A stretch of 64,000 nucleotides of DNA, from assembly GCA_001577635.1 (NCBI GenBank), contig LSBP01000004.1, positions 62,001-126,000 on the forward strand. The letters are read 5' to 3'. Below the pieces are notes generated by a model. The model saw nothing but the letters and a program-made list of their open reading frames with translations, was not told the origin of the DNA and did no database searches. Source of the stretch: Halomonadaceae bacterium T82-2. GTDB taxonomy: Bacteria; Pseudomonadota; Gammaproteobacteria; Pseudomonadales; Halomonadaceae. Made by a program: the position numbers and the translations under genes. Each line of letters begins with the position of its first letter. The first letter of the stretch is position 1. Shown piece by piece: positions 37,001-46,471 of the stretch.

Positions 37001-37031
37001 TAAAAAGCGCCCCGCCTGGGGCGGGGCGCTT
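37001..37031 (-). terminator. Intrinsic terminator of acnB
   Basis: On the minus strand AGCGCCCCGCC and GGCGGGGCGCT pair around a short loop and are followed by TTTTTATTAC. It lies 43 bp after the acnB stop codon. Confidence 0.9.
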
Positions 37032-37073
37032 CGGTCATCGATTGACGATGTTGCGAGCATCGGAATCGAAGGG

Positions 37074-39692
37074 TCAGGCTTCCTCGGCGAGGGGAATCAC
37101 GTTGGAGGCGGCCTTCTGGAACTCCTCGATCTCATGGAAGTTCATGTAGCGGTAGATCTCGCCGGCCATGGCATCGAACTCGCTCATGTAGCGACGATAT
37201 TCATCGACACTCGGCAGGCGACCTTCCACAGCGGCCACGGCGGCCAGCTCGGCGGAGGCCAGGTAGACATCGGCGCCGTCGCCAAGGCGATTGGGGAAGT
37301 TGCGGGTCGAGGTGGAGACCACCGTGCTCTTGGCGGCCACCCGGGCCTGGTTACCCATGCACAGCGAGCAGCCCGGCATCTCCATGCGCGCGCCGGCGCG
37401 ACCGTAGATGCCGTAGTAGCCTTCTTCGGTCAGCTGGTGCTGGTCCATCTTGGTCGGCGGGGCCAGCCACAGCTTGGTCTTCAGGCTGCCCGCGGGCTGC
37501 TTCTCGAGCAGCTTGCCGGCGGCGCGGAAGTGACCGATGTTGGTCATGCACGAGCCGATGAACACCTCGTCGATGGACTCACCCGCCACGTCGGAAAGCA
37601 GGCGGGCATCGTCCGGATCGTTCGGCGCGCACAGCACCGGCTGGTCGAGCTGGTCGAGGTCGATTTCGATCACCTCGGCGTACTCGGCGTCCTTGTCGGC
37701 GCGCATCAGGCTGGGGTTGGCGAGCCATTCCTCCATGCCCTCGATGCGGCGTTCCAGCGTGCGGCGGTCACCGTAGCCCTGATCGATCATCCACTTGAGC
37801 AGGGTGATGTTGGACGTCAGGTACTCGCTGACACTGTCCTCGGAGAGCGTGATGGTGCAGCCGGCCGCGGAGCGTTCGGCGGACGCGTCGGATAGCTCGA
37901 AGGCCTGCTCGACGGTGAGGTCCTCGAGACCTTCGATCTCCAGCACGCGACCGGAGAAGGCGTTCTTCTTGCCGGACTTCTCGACGGTCAACAGGCCCTG
38001 CTGGATGGCGTAGTAGGGGATGGCGTGGACCAGGTCACGCAGGGTGACGCCGGGCTGACGCTTGCCCTTGAAGCGCACCAGCACGGATTCCGGCATGTCC
38101 AGCGGCATCACGCCGGTCGCGGCGGCAAAGGCCACCAGGCCGGAGCCCGCGGGGAAGGATATGCCCATCGGGAAGCGGGTGTGCGAATCGCCGCCGGTAC
38201 CCACGGTGTCGGGCAGCAGCATGCGGTTCAGCCAGCTGTGGATGATGCCGTCGCCCGGGCGCAGCGAGACGCCGCCGCGGTTCATGATGAAGTCGGGGAG
38301 GGTGTGGTGGGTCTCCACGTCGACCGGCTTCGGGTAGGCGCTGGTGTGGCAGAAGGACTGCATCACCAGGTCGGCCTGGAAGCCCAGGCAGGCCAGATCC
38401 TTGAGCTCGTCGCGGGTCATCGGGCCGGTGGTGTCCTGGGAGCCCACGGTGGTCATCTTCGGCTCGCAGTACATGCCCGGGCGCACGCCATCCATGCCGC
38501 AGGCCTTGCCGACCATCTTCTGCGCCAGGGTGAAGCCCTTGCCGTTGTCGGCCGGCTGTTCCGGCTTCTTGAAGACGTCGGAGGGCTCCAGGCCCAGCTC
38601 GTTGCGGGCCTTCTCGGTCAGGCCGCGACCGATGATCAGCGGGATGCGGCCGCCGGCGCGGACTTCATCGAGGATCACCCGGGTCTTGAGCTCGAAGGTG
38701 CTCAGCACCTCGTCGGTGCCGTGCTTGCAGACCTTGCCCTCGTAGGGGTAGACGTCGATGAGGTCGCCCATGTCGAGCTTCTCGACGTCCATCTCGATGG
38801 GCAGGGCGCCGGCGTCTTCCATGGTGTTGAAGAAGATCGGCGCGATCTTGCCGCCGAAGACGAAACCGCCGGCGCGCTTGTTGGGTACGTGGGGGATGTC
38901 GTCGCCGAAGAACCACAGTACCGAATTGGTGGCGGACTTGCGCGAGGAGCCGGTGCCCACCACGTCGCCGACGTAGGCGACCGGGTAGCCCTGGCTCTTG
39001 ACCTCATTGATCTGTGCCAGCGGGCCCTTGTTGCCCGGCACTTCCGGCTCGATGCCGTCGCGCGGGTTCTTGAGCATGGCGTTGGCGTGCAGCGGGATAT
39101 CCGGGCGCGACCAGGCATCCGGTGCCGGAGAGAGGTCGTCGGTGTTGGTCTCGCCGGGCACCTTGAACACCGCCAGGGTGATCTTCTCGGCCAGTGCCGG
39201 CTTGGCCAGGAACCACTCGGCGTCGGCCCAGGACTGCAGCACGCCCTGGGCGACGCTGTTGCCGGCCTTGGCGCGTTCGGCGACGTCATGGAAGGCATCG
39301 AACATCAGCAGGGTGTGCTTGAGCTGTTCGCCGGCCTCCCTGGCGAGGCTCTCGTCGTCGAGCAGCTCGACCAGGGTGGCGATGTTGTAGCCGCCCTGCA
39401 TGGTCCCCAGCAGCTTGACCGCGTGCACCTTGTCGATCAGCGGTGATTCGGCGTCGCCCTTGGCGATGGCGGTCAGGAAGCCGGCCTTGACGTAGGCGGC
39501 TTCGTCGACACCGGGCGGAACGCGGTCGGTGATCAACTCGAGCAGAAACTGCTCCTCGCCGGCCGGCGGGTTCTTGAGCAGTTCGACCAGTTCGGCGGTC
39601 TGCTCGGCGGTCAGCGGCTTCGGCGGTACGCCCTCGGCAGCGCGTTCCTCGACATGTTGACGGTAGGCTTCAAGCACGTTGGGGACCCTCAT
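37074..39692 (-). CDS. acnB: Aconitate hydratase B
   Basis: An 872-residue AcnB, matching the bacterial B form rather than AcnA: the N-terminal HEAT-like domain ([19 protein letters not shown]), then the swivel domain, then the Fe-S catalytic domains. Cluster cysteines are visible in [19 protein letters not shown] and in the Cys-x-x-Cys of [14 protein letters not shown]. It interconverts citrate and isocitrate in the TCA cycle and also takes part in the 2-methylcitrate route; the apo-protein of E. coli binds mRNA. The ATG at 39692 gives the standard [10 protein letters not shown] start. A TAGAAT at 39794-39789 (minus) may be its -10. It stands alone. Confidence 0.97.
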   Translation of the reverse strand: MRVPNVLEAYRQHVEERAAEGVPPKPLTAEQTAELVELLKNPPAGEEQFLLELITDRVPPGVDEAAYVKAGFLTAIAKGDAESPLIDKVHAVKLLGTMQGGYNIATLVELLDDESLAREAGEQLKHTLLMFDAFHDVAERAKAGNSVAQGVLQSWADAEWFLAKPALAEKITLAVFKVPGETNTDDLSPAPDAWSRPDIPLHANAMLKNPRDGIEPEVPGNKGPLAQINEVKSQGYPVAYVGDVVGTGSSRKSATNSVLWFFGDDIPHVPNKRAGGFVFGGKIAPIFFNTMEDAGALPIEMDVEKLDMGDLIDVYPYEGKVCKHGTDEVLSTFELKTRVILDEVRAGGRIPLIIGRGLTEKARNELGLEPSDVFKKPEQPADNGKGFTLAQKMVGKACGMDGVRPGMYCEPKMTTVGSQDTTGPMTRDELKDLACLGFQADLVMQSFCHTSAYPKPVDVETHHTLPDFIMNRGGVSLRPGDGIIHSWLNRMLLPDTVGTGGDSHTRFPMGISFPAGSGLVAFAAATGVMPLDMPESVLVRFKGKRQPGVTLRDLVHAIPYYAIQQGLLTVEKSGKKNAFSGRVLEIEGLEDLTVEQAFELSDASAERSAAGCTITLSEDSVSEYLTSNITLLKWMIDQGYGDRRTLERRIEGMEEWLANPSLMRADKDAEYAEVIEIDLDQLDQPVLCAPNDPDDARLLSDVAGESIDEVFIGSCMTNIGHFRAAGKLLEKQPAGSLKTKLWLAPPTKMDQHQLTEEGYYGIYGRAGARMEMPGCSLCMGNQARVAAKSTVVSTSTRNFPNRLGDGADVYLASAELAAVAAVEGRLPSVDEYRRYMSEFDAMAGEIYRYMNFHEIEEFQKAASNVIPLAEEA

Positions 39693-39944
39693 CGATTTTC
39701 GGAATCCAGTAGGTGCAGAAAATGGCAGCGAACATCGCTGAAAATCGCACAAATCCTGCCTTCTGATGCTCTGTTCAGAGCCGAGCGCATTCTACGCGAA
39801 ACTGTCGACAATGTTAAGGCAAGGGTGTGACGGGGGCGCACGATTTTGGTCGTACGCCGTGGGCTTCAACGCGAGGCAACTGGCGTGGCCGTCTCGTCGG
39901 CCGGCGCCCGGCGCGTTACCATGGGCGCTTCACCGGGAGGTCCC

Positions 39945-40397
39945 ATGAGTCGACGAATCGTTTCCCCTTGTGTGGGGCTGTGTTCCACCACCGTCGGCGA
40001 CAGTGTCTGCCGCGGCTGTCAGCGCAGCGATCATGAGATCCGTGACTGGTTCGGCTACGATCACGCCACCCGCGAAGCGGTGATGCAGCGTCTGGACGGC
40101 TGGCGCGTGGCGGTGGCCGGCCACTACCTGCGGGTTACGGATGCCGATCGGCTGCAGGCCCAGCTCGAGCGGCACGGTATCCGCTTTCGTGCCGATCAGC
40201 CGGCGCTGTCGCGAGCGGTGGAACTGCTGCGAGTGGGCCGCGAGCGCATGCGCGATATTCGCCGCTATGGGCTCGAGCCCCGGGAGGCGGGTGCCGGCAT
40301 GTCGCCGGTGCAGCTTCACGAGGCGATCGCGACGATGCTGCTGGCGCGTGCCGAAGCCTGCCGGGACGCCGGTGACTCCGATGAATCCATGACGTGA
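39945..40397 (+). CDS. DUF1289 domain protein
   Basis: A 150-residue protein. Residues 6-55 form the DUF1289 cysteine motif: SPCVGLCSTTVGDSVCRGCQRS followed by EIRDWFGYD, with four cysteines placed to bind a metal or Fe-S cluster. The rest is helical and charged, without a recognised domain. No function is established. GGGAGG lies six bases before the ATG at 39945. It is followed seven bases later by miaE and probably co-transcribed with it. Confidence 0.85.
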   Translation: MSRRIVSPCVGLCSTTVGDSVCRGCQRSDHEIRDWFGYDHATREAVMQRLDGWRVAVAGHYLRVTDADRLQAQLERHGIRFRADQPALSRAVELLRVGRERMRDIRRYGLEPREAGAGMSPVQLHEAIATMLLARAEACRDAGDSDESMT

Positions 40398-40403
40398 ACC
40401 CCC

Positions 40404-41030
40404 ATGCCCGATACTCGTGAAACCCTGCTGTCCCCCGAACTGCTGGCCTTTTTGCCGTGTACCACGCCCGATGCCTGGATCGAGGCCGCGCTGGCCAATC
40501 AGGCGCTGCTGCTGATCGATCACGCCCAGTGCGAGAAGAAGGCGGCGTCCACCGCGATGAGCCTGATGTATCGCTACGTCGACCGGCCGTTGCTGCTGAC
40601 CAAGATGTCGCAACTGGCCCGCGAGGAGTTGCTGCACTTCGAACAGGTGGTCAGGCTGATGGAATCGCGCGGCGTCGAGTACCGGCATATCGCGGCATCA
40701 CGCTACGCCGAGGGACTGCGCCGGCATGTATGCGCTGAAGATCCCGAACGGCTGGTCGATATACTCATTGTGGGGGCCTTCATCGAGGCACGCTCCTGCG
40801 AGCGCTTCGCCGCGCTCATTCCGCATCTGGACGCGGAGCTTGCCAAGTTCTATCGCACTCTGGTTAAGTCGGAAGGGCGGCATTATGAGGACTACCTGAT
40901 GTTGGCCAGGCGCTTCTCGGCATCGTCCATCGATACGCGCATCGCCTTCTTCGCCGAACGCGAGCGGGAACTGATCGAATCGCCCGATGCCACCTTCCGC
41001 TTTCACAGCGGCCTGCCGGCGGCGGCCTGA
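40404..41030 (+). CDS. miaE: tRNA-(ms2io6A)-hydroxylase MiaE
   Basis: A 208-residue ferritin-like di-iron protein. The two iron-binding repeats are EKKAAS with EELLHFEQV (Glu-x2-His type) and EARSCERF with SEGRHYEDY. It hydroxylates the isopentenyl group of ms2i6A37 in tRNA with O2. The family is patchy in bacteria but usual in Pseudomonas and relatives. Spacing of six bases from the DUF1289 gene suggests one operon; whether DUF1289 supports the iron centre is a guess. Confidence 0.92.
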   Translation: MPDTRETLLSPELLAFLPCTTPDAWIEAALANQALLLIDHAQCEKKAASTAMSLMYRYVDRPLLLTKMSQLAREELLHFEQVVRLMESRGVEYRHIAASRYAEGLRRHVCAEDPERLVDILIVGAFIEARSCERFAALIPHLDAELAKFYRTLVKSEGRHYEDYLMLARRFSASSIDTRIAFFAERERELIESPDATFRFHSGLPAAA

Positions 41031-41095
41031 CACGCGTGCCGCGGTCCGGGTGGCGTACTCGCCCTCGCTGACGAACAACGCAGGAACTGATAACA

Positions 41096-42319
41096 ATGGC
41101 ACGGTCTTCTTCCGGCAACACGCAGTTGACGCTGTTCGGTCACTTCTCGCTCACCCTGGGCGAGGATACGCTCACCCAGTTCAGTTACGACAAGGTCAAG
41201 GCGCTGCTGGTCTATCTGCTGCTGATGGAACAGCCGGTCAACCGGGCAGCGCTGGCCGAGTTGCTGTGGCCCGACCAGGGGCTGTCCTCCGGTCGTACCA
41301 ACCTGCGCCACGCGCTGCATTGCCTGCGCCAGAGCCTGGGCGAGGAGGCCGAGCGCACGCTCGAGGTGTCGCGCCAGACCATCGCCTTCGCGCTGCCCGA
41401 CAACTGGTGCTTCGACCTCAAGCAGCTCGAGACGCTGCTCGAACGCGTGCCGGACGTGGCGGGCCTTGAGCAGGTACTGGCCGTCTATCGTGGCGACCTC
41501 GTCGAGGATCTGCAACTCGCTCAATGTGCGGAATATCAACGCTGGCTGGTGCGCATGCGTGGCGAGTGGCGTCAACGGGTGTTGAGCTATGCCGAGCAGG
41601 TGCTGGAGGGCGGCGAGGCGCTGCCCGATGCCCTGCTGCGCACCCTGGTCAGTCGCTTTTCCGGCTATGCGCCGTTTCACGAGCGCCTGATCCGCCAGCT
41701 GATCGACCAGCGCCAGTCCGCCGCCGCCCACGAGGAGTACAACGCCTACCTCCAGTTGCTGGCCCTGTCCGGTCAGCAGCCCGAACCGAGCATCCTTCAG
41801 CTGGCGCGCTACTGGTCGGACGGCCGTGGCGAAACCCTGCCGGTAACCCCGCGCGGTGCCTACTCGCGAACCCTGGCGGCGGACAGCCAGCCACTGAGCG
41901 ATGACGAGATCGAGCACCGCCAGCTCTCCGTGATGGCCATTCGCCTGCGTCTGCGGGGCGAGTGGGACGAGCGTGGCGAGGCTCGGGCCTGCCTGTCGCT
42001 GCAGATCGAGCTGCTGCGCTGGCTGGAGCGCCAGTGTCACCATCTCGGCGGGTTCTGGCTGCCGGGAGCCACCGGCGGGCTCGGTCTGGCCTGCTTCGGT
42101 ACCCACGGGCCGGCCCATCAGCTGGCGGAGCTGGTGGCGCTCTATGAGCACTGCCGCCGGGCCCTGCCGGAAGAGGCGGCGAGACTCTGGAGCGGGCGTG
42201 GCGACATGCCGCGCTTCGATCTGGCTGCCGGACTGGACAGCGGCCGGGTGCTCTATCTGCCGGAGCGCCAGCTGGTCGACCCGCTGGGGCAGGTGACGCA
42301 GCGCGTTCCCTGGAGCTGA
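41096..42319 (+). CDS. BTAD-type transcriptional regulator with truncated class III cyclase-like domain (first half of a split gene)
   Basis: A 407-residue protein. Residues ~10-105 are an OmpR-like winged helix (LTLFGHFSLTLGEDTL, ALAELLWPD, NLRHALHCLRQSLG), residues ~106-260 a bacterial transcriptional activator domain of helical repeats. Residues ~285-407 resemble a class III nucleotide-cyclase fold (RQLSVMAIRLRL, LGLACFGTHGPAHQLAEL, AAGLDSGRVLY, VDPLGQVTQ) without visible catalytic metal residues, so probably a sensory relic. The stop falls inside this domain. In the -1 frame the rest of the domain continues (ARSLELMSAAEGSELVIS) into the next gene, whose ATG overlaps the stop as TGATG. The regulated genes are unknown. 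Confidence 0.8.
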   Translation: MARSSSGNTQLTLFGHFSLTLGEDTLTQFSYDKVKALLVYLLLMEQPVNRAALAELLWPDQGLSSGRTNLRHALHCLRQSLGEEAERTLEVSRQTIAFALPDNWCFDLKQLETLLERVPDVAGLEQVLAVYRGDLVEDLQLAQCAEYQRWLVRMRGEWRQRVLSYAEQVLEGGEALPDALLRTLVSRFSGYAPFHERLIRQLIDQRQSAAAHEEYNAYLQLLALSGQQPEPSILQLARYWSDGRGETLPVTPRGAYSRTLAADSQPLSDDEIEHRQLSVMAIRLRLRGEWDERGEARACLSLQIELLRWLERQCHHLGGFWLPGATGGLGLACFGTHGPAHQLAELVALYEHCRRALPEEAARLWSGRGDMPRFDLAAGLDSGRVLYLPERQLVDPLGQVTQRVPWS

Positions 42320-44997
42320 TGAGTGCCGCCGAGGGCAGCGAACTGGTGATCTCCCAGGAGGCCAGCCAGCACATGCCCCCGGCGCTGGATCTTCAGCCGC
42401 GATTGTCGACCCGCCTGCTGGCCAGCGACGGCAAGGTGCGGTTGCGTGCCCTGGTGCTGGGTGTCAACGAGGGGGGGCGCAGCGCGGTGCCGCCGAGCCT
42501 GATCGGTCGCGAGAGTGCCCTGCGCAAGCTGCGCGATGCCCTGGCTCGAGCCGGGCTGGGGTTGCGCCAGAGCCTGCTGGTGCAGGGCGCGTCGGGCATG
42601 GGCAAGTCGGCGTTGATGGTGAGCTTTCGGCAGCTGGTGCAAAGCGAGGACGTGGCGCTGTGCTGGCAATCGACCACGCGCATGTCGATGCAGGAACCGT
42701 TCGGGCTGGCGCGGCTGATGCTGCGCTGGCATTGCGGCGAGCACCTCGACGAGGCCGGCCTGGCCGAGCTGCTGAGCGAGCAGGGCGACGAGGCGCTGCT
42801 GCAGTCGTCGGCATCCTGGCAACTGCTGCAGCAGGCCCTGGGGCTGGCCGAAGCCGATGACTCGCTGGCTGCCGCCCAGAGCGGTGAAGCGGTCGACCTG
42901 CTGGTCGGTGTGCTGCATCGCATGATCGAGCGTACCGCCGCTCGCAAGCCGCTGGTGCTGCTGGTCGACGATTTGCAGTGGATCGACGAGCCGTCCCTCA
43001 AGCTGCTGGCCGGTCTGCAGGCGCGGTTACCGATCAACACGGCCTTTCTGCTGGTAGCCAGCCATCACGGGCGCGATCCGTTGCCGGTGCGCCTGCACTG
43101 GGACCAGCAACTGCTGCTCGACAAGCTCGACGCCATGCAGTCATCGCGGCTGCTCTCGCAGCTGGCCCGGCGCTACCGCCTGCATCTCAGTCCGCGCCTG
43201 CGCGGCCAGTTGATCGAACGCTGCGACGGCGTGCCGCTCTACCTTCAGGAAATCTGCCGGCGTCTCGACATGGACCGACGCGAAGGGCGCAGTATCCAGG
43301 TCGACGAGCTGCCCCATGGCCTGCTCGGGCTGCTGGCCAGCCGCATCGACCAGCTCGACAACGACCGCCATGTGACGCATGTGGCGGCGGTGCTCGGTCG
43401 CCAGTTCCGGCTCGATTTCCTGCGCGAATGCAGCGAGCTCGATCCGGAACGCCTGAAACAGGCGCTCGTTCACATGCAGCGTCTCGAGATTATCGAGCGC
43501 TGTGACGCTCACAGCGAATATGAATATCAGTTCACCCATCCCTTGCTGCAGGAAGCGGCCTATCTGTCCTGCCCGCGGGATATCCGCACGCGCATTCACC
43601 AGCAGGTGGTCGGCCTGATCGAGGAGCGCTTCCCGATGTGGATCAGCCGTCACCCGGGGGATTTCGCCACGCATCTGCGGCGCAGCGGCCACTACGCCCG
43701 AGGTGCCCGTTACTTCGAGCTGGCCGCCCGCGAGGCGCTGCGAGTCAGCGCCAATCGCACGGCGCTTCACATGGCCGATCTCGGTCTGGCGAGCCTGCGC
43801 CAGATCGAGGGGCAGGTGGAGCGGGAGATCAGCCTGCTGACGGTACGCGGTCAGGCCGCCTTTGCGTTGGAAGGGCACGGTTCGCCCACGGCGCACGAGA
43901 GCTTCGTCAAGGCACGCGAGCTGCTCGAATGCACCCAGGGGGCCGACGAGGAAACCGAGCTGGTGCAGCGGTTTCTGGTCAAGTGGGGGCTGTGGGTGGG
44001 CTGTAGTCAGCGTTTCGCGCAGGCGGATGCCTTTTCCCTGGCCTCGGGAATGGCGGCGCTGGCCGAGCAGTTGCCCGACCCGCGTTATCGGCGCCTGGCA
44101 GCCTATGCGCGGGCTCATTGTGAATACTGGGCGGGACGTGTGCGTCAGGCGCTGGATCATCTCGAGGAGATCGACCCGCTTCATCAGCCGATGATGCTGG
44201 AGTGGCTGCCGTTCTCGGATCATCCGCAAGTGGCGGCGGCCTGCTATCAGGGCTGGGCACTGTGCCTGCGCGGTGATTACCGGCGTGCCGAGCAGCAGGT
44301 CGAAGCGGCGGTGCGTCTGGCCGAGACGCTCAACCATCCCGGCTCGCTGGCGCTGGCGCTGATGAGCGCGGCGGCGTTGTATCGGCAGCTGGGGCATGTG
44401 CACCTTGCCGGGGCGCGTGCCGAGCGAGCCTTCGAGCTGACCCGTACCCCCGACCTGCACCTCTGGCACATGACGGCGCAGTGTGCACTGGGCTGGCACC
44501 GCGCGCTGACCGGAGACCGCGCGGGGCTGGCAATGATCGAGGCCGGGCTGGACGAGTTCACCGAACTGGTCGGGCGCGACCGCCACCAGCGCCCCATGCT
44601 GTGGTACATCGATGCCTGCATGGCCCTCGGCGAGCTGGCGCGCGCCGAGGATTACCTGGATCAGTGCCTGATGATGGCCCGCGAGCGCGGCTCGCTCTTC
44701 GTGCCGGAGCTCTGCGTGCATCTGGCACGGGTCCATCACCGGCTGGGGCGCTCGCCCGAGATGGTTCGCGGTCTGGTGGAGCAGGCGATCGAACAGGCGC
44801 GGGAGCACGAGAACCCCCATCATCAGCTCTATGCGCTGGAGCTGTGGCTCGATGTGGTGGCACCGGGGGACGAGCAGGCCGAAGATGCGCTGCGCCAGTT
44901 GCTGGGCGAGGTGACCCAGACCGATGCACCGGTGCTGCTGCGCTGGCGAACGCTGCTCGATCAGTCGCTGTCCAGTTCGGCGACCTGCGCTCCCTGA
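42319..44997 (+). CDS. AAA-type ATPase with TPR-like repeats (second half of the split regulator)
   Basis: An 892-residue protein. It opens with the tail of the cyclase-like domain (AAEGSELVISQEAS), then an ATPase of the STAND/AAA-16 type with Walker A QGASGMGKSALM (about residue 95) and Walker B PLVLLVDDLQWIDE (about residue 215). From ~450 to the end it is helical repeats (TPR-like) with no C-terminal HTH. Such proteins act as signal-driven scaffolds. The DNA-binding part is in the preceding gene, so the two polypeptides probably act as one regulator, made either by coupled translation at TGATG or by -1 frameshift. A pseudogenised or mis-sequenced single 1,300-residue gene is the alternative. 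Confidence 0.78.
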   Translation: MSAAEGSELVISQEASQHMPPALDLQPRLSTRLLASDGKVRLRALVLGVNEGGRSAVPPSLIGRESALRKLRDALARAGLGLRQSLLVQGASGMGKSALMVSFRQLVQSEDVALCWQSTTRMSMQEPFGLARLMLRWHCGEHLDEAGLAELLSEQGDEALLQSSASWQLLQQALGLAEADDSLAAAQSGEAVDLLVGVLHRMIERTAARKPLVLLVDDLQWIDEPSLKLLAGLQARLPINTAFLLVASHHGRDPLPVRLHWDQQLLLDKLDAMQSSRLLSQLARRYRLHLSPRLRGQLIERCDGVPLYLQEICRRLDMDRREGRSIQVDELPHGLLGLLASRIDQLDNDRHVTHVAAVLGRQFRLDFLRECSELDPERLKQALVHMQRLEIIERCDAHSEYEYQFTHPLLQEAAYLSCPRDIRTRIHQQVVGLIEERFPMWISRHPGDFATHLRRSGHYARGARYFELAAREALRVSANRTALHMADLGLASLRQIEGQVEREISLLTVRGQAAFALEGHGSPTAHESFVKARELLECTQGADEETELVQRFLVKWGLWVGCSQRFAQADAFSLASGMAALAEQLPDPRYRRLAAYARAHCEYWAGRVRQALDHLEEIDPLHQPMMLEWLPFSDHPQVAAACYQGWALCLRGDYRRAEQQVEAAVRLAETLNHPGSLALALMSAAALYRQLGHVHLAGARAERAFELTRTPDLHLWHMTAQCALGWHRALTGDRAGLAMIEAGLDEFTELVGRDRHQRPMLWYIDACMALGELARAEDYLDQCLMMARERGSLFVPELCVHLARVHHRLGRSPEMVRGLVEQAIEQAREHENPHHQLYALELWLDVVAPGDEQAEDALRQLLGEVTQTDAPVLLRWRTLLDQSLSSSATCAP

Positions 44998-45021
44998 AGC
45001 GCACTCGTCGCCCGGGTGTCG

Positions 45022-45756
45022 TCAATCGGTGAGCGGGAAGTCGCGCAGTCGGGGCTCCGAGTCGGCGTCGACACGAACGTCCCAGCCGCGGTTCGGCTGC
45101 CAGTCACCCAGCACGATGCGGCGTGCCGGCTGGCCGTCGACGCTGAGTTCATGCACGGCAGGGCGGTGAGTGTGGCCGTGAATCAAGGTGCGCACGCCAT
45201 GCTCGGCCATTACGCGTTCCACCTCGCTCGGGGTGACATCCATGATGTCCTCGGCCTTGTTGGAGTTGGCTTCGCCGGACTGGCGGCGCAGGTCGCGGGC
45301 CAGGGCGAGGCGCTGCTCGACCGGCAGCGCCAGGATCTGGGCCTGCCACTGCGGGTCGCGTGCCTTGGCGCGAAACGCCATATAGGCTTCGTCGCGGGTA
45401 CAGAGGCTGTCGCCGTGCATCAGCAATACGCGCTCGCCACCCAGCTCGACGACGCTCGGGTCGCTCAGCAGGGTGGCGCCGGTCGCCTCGGCGAAGCCGT
45501 TGCCGATCAGGAAATCCCGGTTGCCGTGCATGAAGTACAGGGCCGTGCCGGCGTCGCTCAGGCGGCGCAGGGCGTCGAGAATGCCCGTCTCGAATTCGCC
45601 CCGGTAGTCGTCACCGATCCAGGCTTCGAAGATGTCGCCCAGCAGGTACAGGTGCTCGGCCTGGCGGGCCGGTCCGTCCAGATAGCGCAGGAAGCCGTCG
45701 GCAATCTCGGGAGCGCCGGGGTGCAGGTGCAAATCGGAAATCAGCAGCGTGGTCAT
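45022..45756 (-). CDS. lpxH: UDP-2,3-diacylglucosamine diphosphatase LpxH
   Basis: A 244-residue calcineurin-like metallophosphoesterase with all five metal motifs: [31 protein letters not shown] and HGHTHRP. The FEAW and GNRDF blocks are LpxH-specific. It hydrolyses UDP-2,3-diacylglucosamine to lipid X in lipid A synthesis, peripheral to the inner membrane. It follows ppiB on the same strand by 76 bp with a hairpin between, the same order as in E. coli. It converges on the split regulator. Confidence 0.97.
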   Translation of the reverse strand: MTTLLISDLHLHPGAPEIADGFLRYLDGPARQAEHLYLLGDIFEAWIGDDYRGEFETGILDALRRLSDAGTALYFMHGNRDFLIGNGFAEATGATLLSDPSVVELGGERVLLMHGDSLCTRDEAYMAFRAKARDPQWQAQILALPVEQRLALARDLRRQSGEANSNKAEDIMDVTPSEVERVMAEHGVRTLIHGHTHRPAVHELSVDGQPARRIVLGDWQPNRGWDVRVDADSEPRLRDFPLTD

Positions 45757-45790
45757 GGCAGGGGGCGCATCGGTGGGTGAGTGAAACGGC

Positions 45791-45820
45791 GACGCCCGCC
45801 GGCGACGGCCGGCGGGCGTC
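45791..45820 (-). terminator. Hairpin between ppiB and lpxH
   Basis: GACGCCCGCCGG and CCGGCGGGCGTC form a perfect 12-bp stem. On the minus strand only GCCGTTTC follows, so it may attenuate rather than stop transcription into lpxH. Confidence 0.55.
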
Positions 45821-45832
45821 GAGGGGATGGTG

Positions 45833-46327
45833 TCAGTCGCGGATCTCGGCGCGCTCGAGAACCACGTCCTCGGCCGGCACGTCGGCGTGCATGCCGCGGC
45901 GCGTGGTGGGCACGCCCTTGATCTTCTCGACCACGTCCATGCCGGCGATCACTTCGCCGAACACGCAGTAGCCCCAGCCCTGCAGAGACTTGCCGCGGTG
46001 GTCGAGGAAGTCGTTGTCGGCGACGTTGATGAAGAACTGCGCGGTGGCGGAGTGCGGGTCCTGGGTGCGGGCCATGGCCACGGTGCCCTTGCGGTTCTTC
46101 AGGCCGTTGTCGGCCTCGTTGTCGATCGGCGCGCGGGTCGGCTTCTGTTCGAACTGGGTATCGAAGCCGCCGCCCTGGACCATGAAGCCGTCGATTACGC
46201 GGTGGAACAGGGTGTCATCGTAATGGCCGTCACGCACGTACTGCTCGAAATTGGCCGCCGTCGCGGGGGCCTTTTCATGGTCGAGTTGCAGGTGGATTTC
46301 GCCGTAGTTGGTATGCAGAACGATCAT
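45833..46327 (-). CDS. ppiB: Cytoplasmic peptidyl-prolyl isomerase B (cyclophilin)
   Basis: A 164-residue cyclophilin with [14 protein letters not shown] (catalytic Arg and the substrate Phe-Met-Gln), [20 protein letters not shown] and [12 protein letters not shown]. There is no signal peptide, so it is the cytoplasmic PpiB type. It speeds cis-trans isomerisation of X-Pro bonds. It is divergent from glnS with a 144-bp gap and upstream of lpxH, as in E. coli. Confidence 0.96.
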   Translation of the reverse strand: MIVLHTNYGEIHLQLDHEKAPATAANFEQYVRDGHYDDTLFHRVIDGFMVQGGGFDTQFEQKPTRAPIDNEADNGLKNRKGTVAMARTQDPHSATAQFFINVADNDFLDHRGKSLQGWGYCVFGEVIAGMDVVEKIKGVPTTRRGMHADVPAEDVVLERAEIRD

Positions 46328-46360
46328 GGAATCCTTCCGGACTGTCTGGGTGGGGGCGCC

Positions 46361-46391
46361 TTGGCGTAGCGCGCGAGCGTCACGCTATAAT
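46361..46391 (+). promoter_or_regulatory. Promoter of glnS
   Basis: A perfect TATAAT -10 (46386-46391) with a TTGGCG (46361-46366) 19 bp upstream. It lies 80 bp before glnS in the divergent gap with ppiB. Confidence 0.6.
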
Positions 46392-46471
46392 AGCCGCTTT
46401 CCAGCGACAGGCGAAGCCGCTAGGCTTGGCCGTCTGCGATACCCGATCATCAAGAGGTTCCCCGACGTCCC

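Noticed and set aside
42285-42320. Programmed -1 frameshift in the BTAD regulator
   Set aside because: No X-XXY-YYZ slippery heptamer is visible, so I do not call it programmed; left as an open alternative in the findings.
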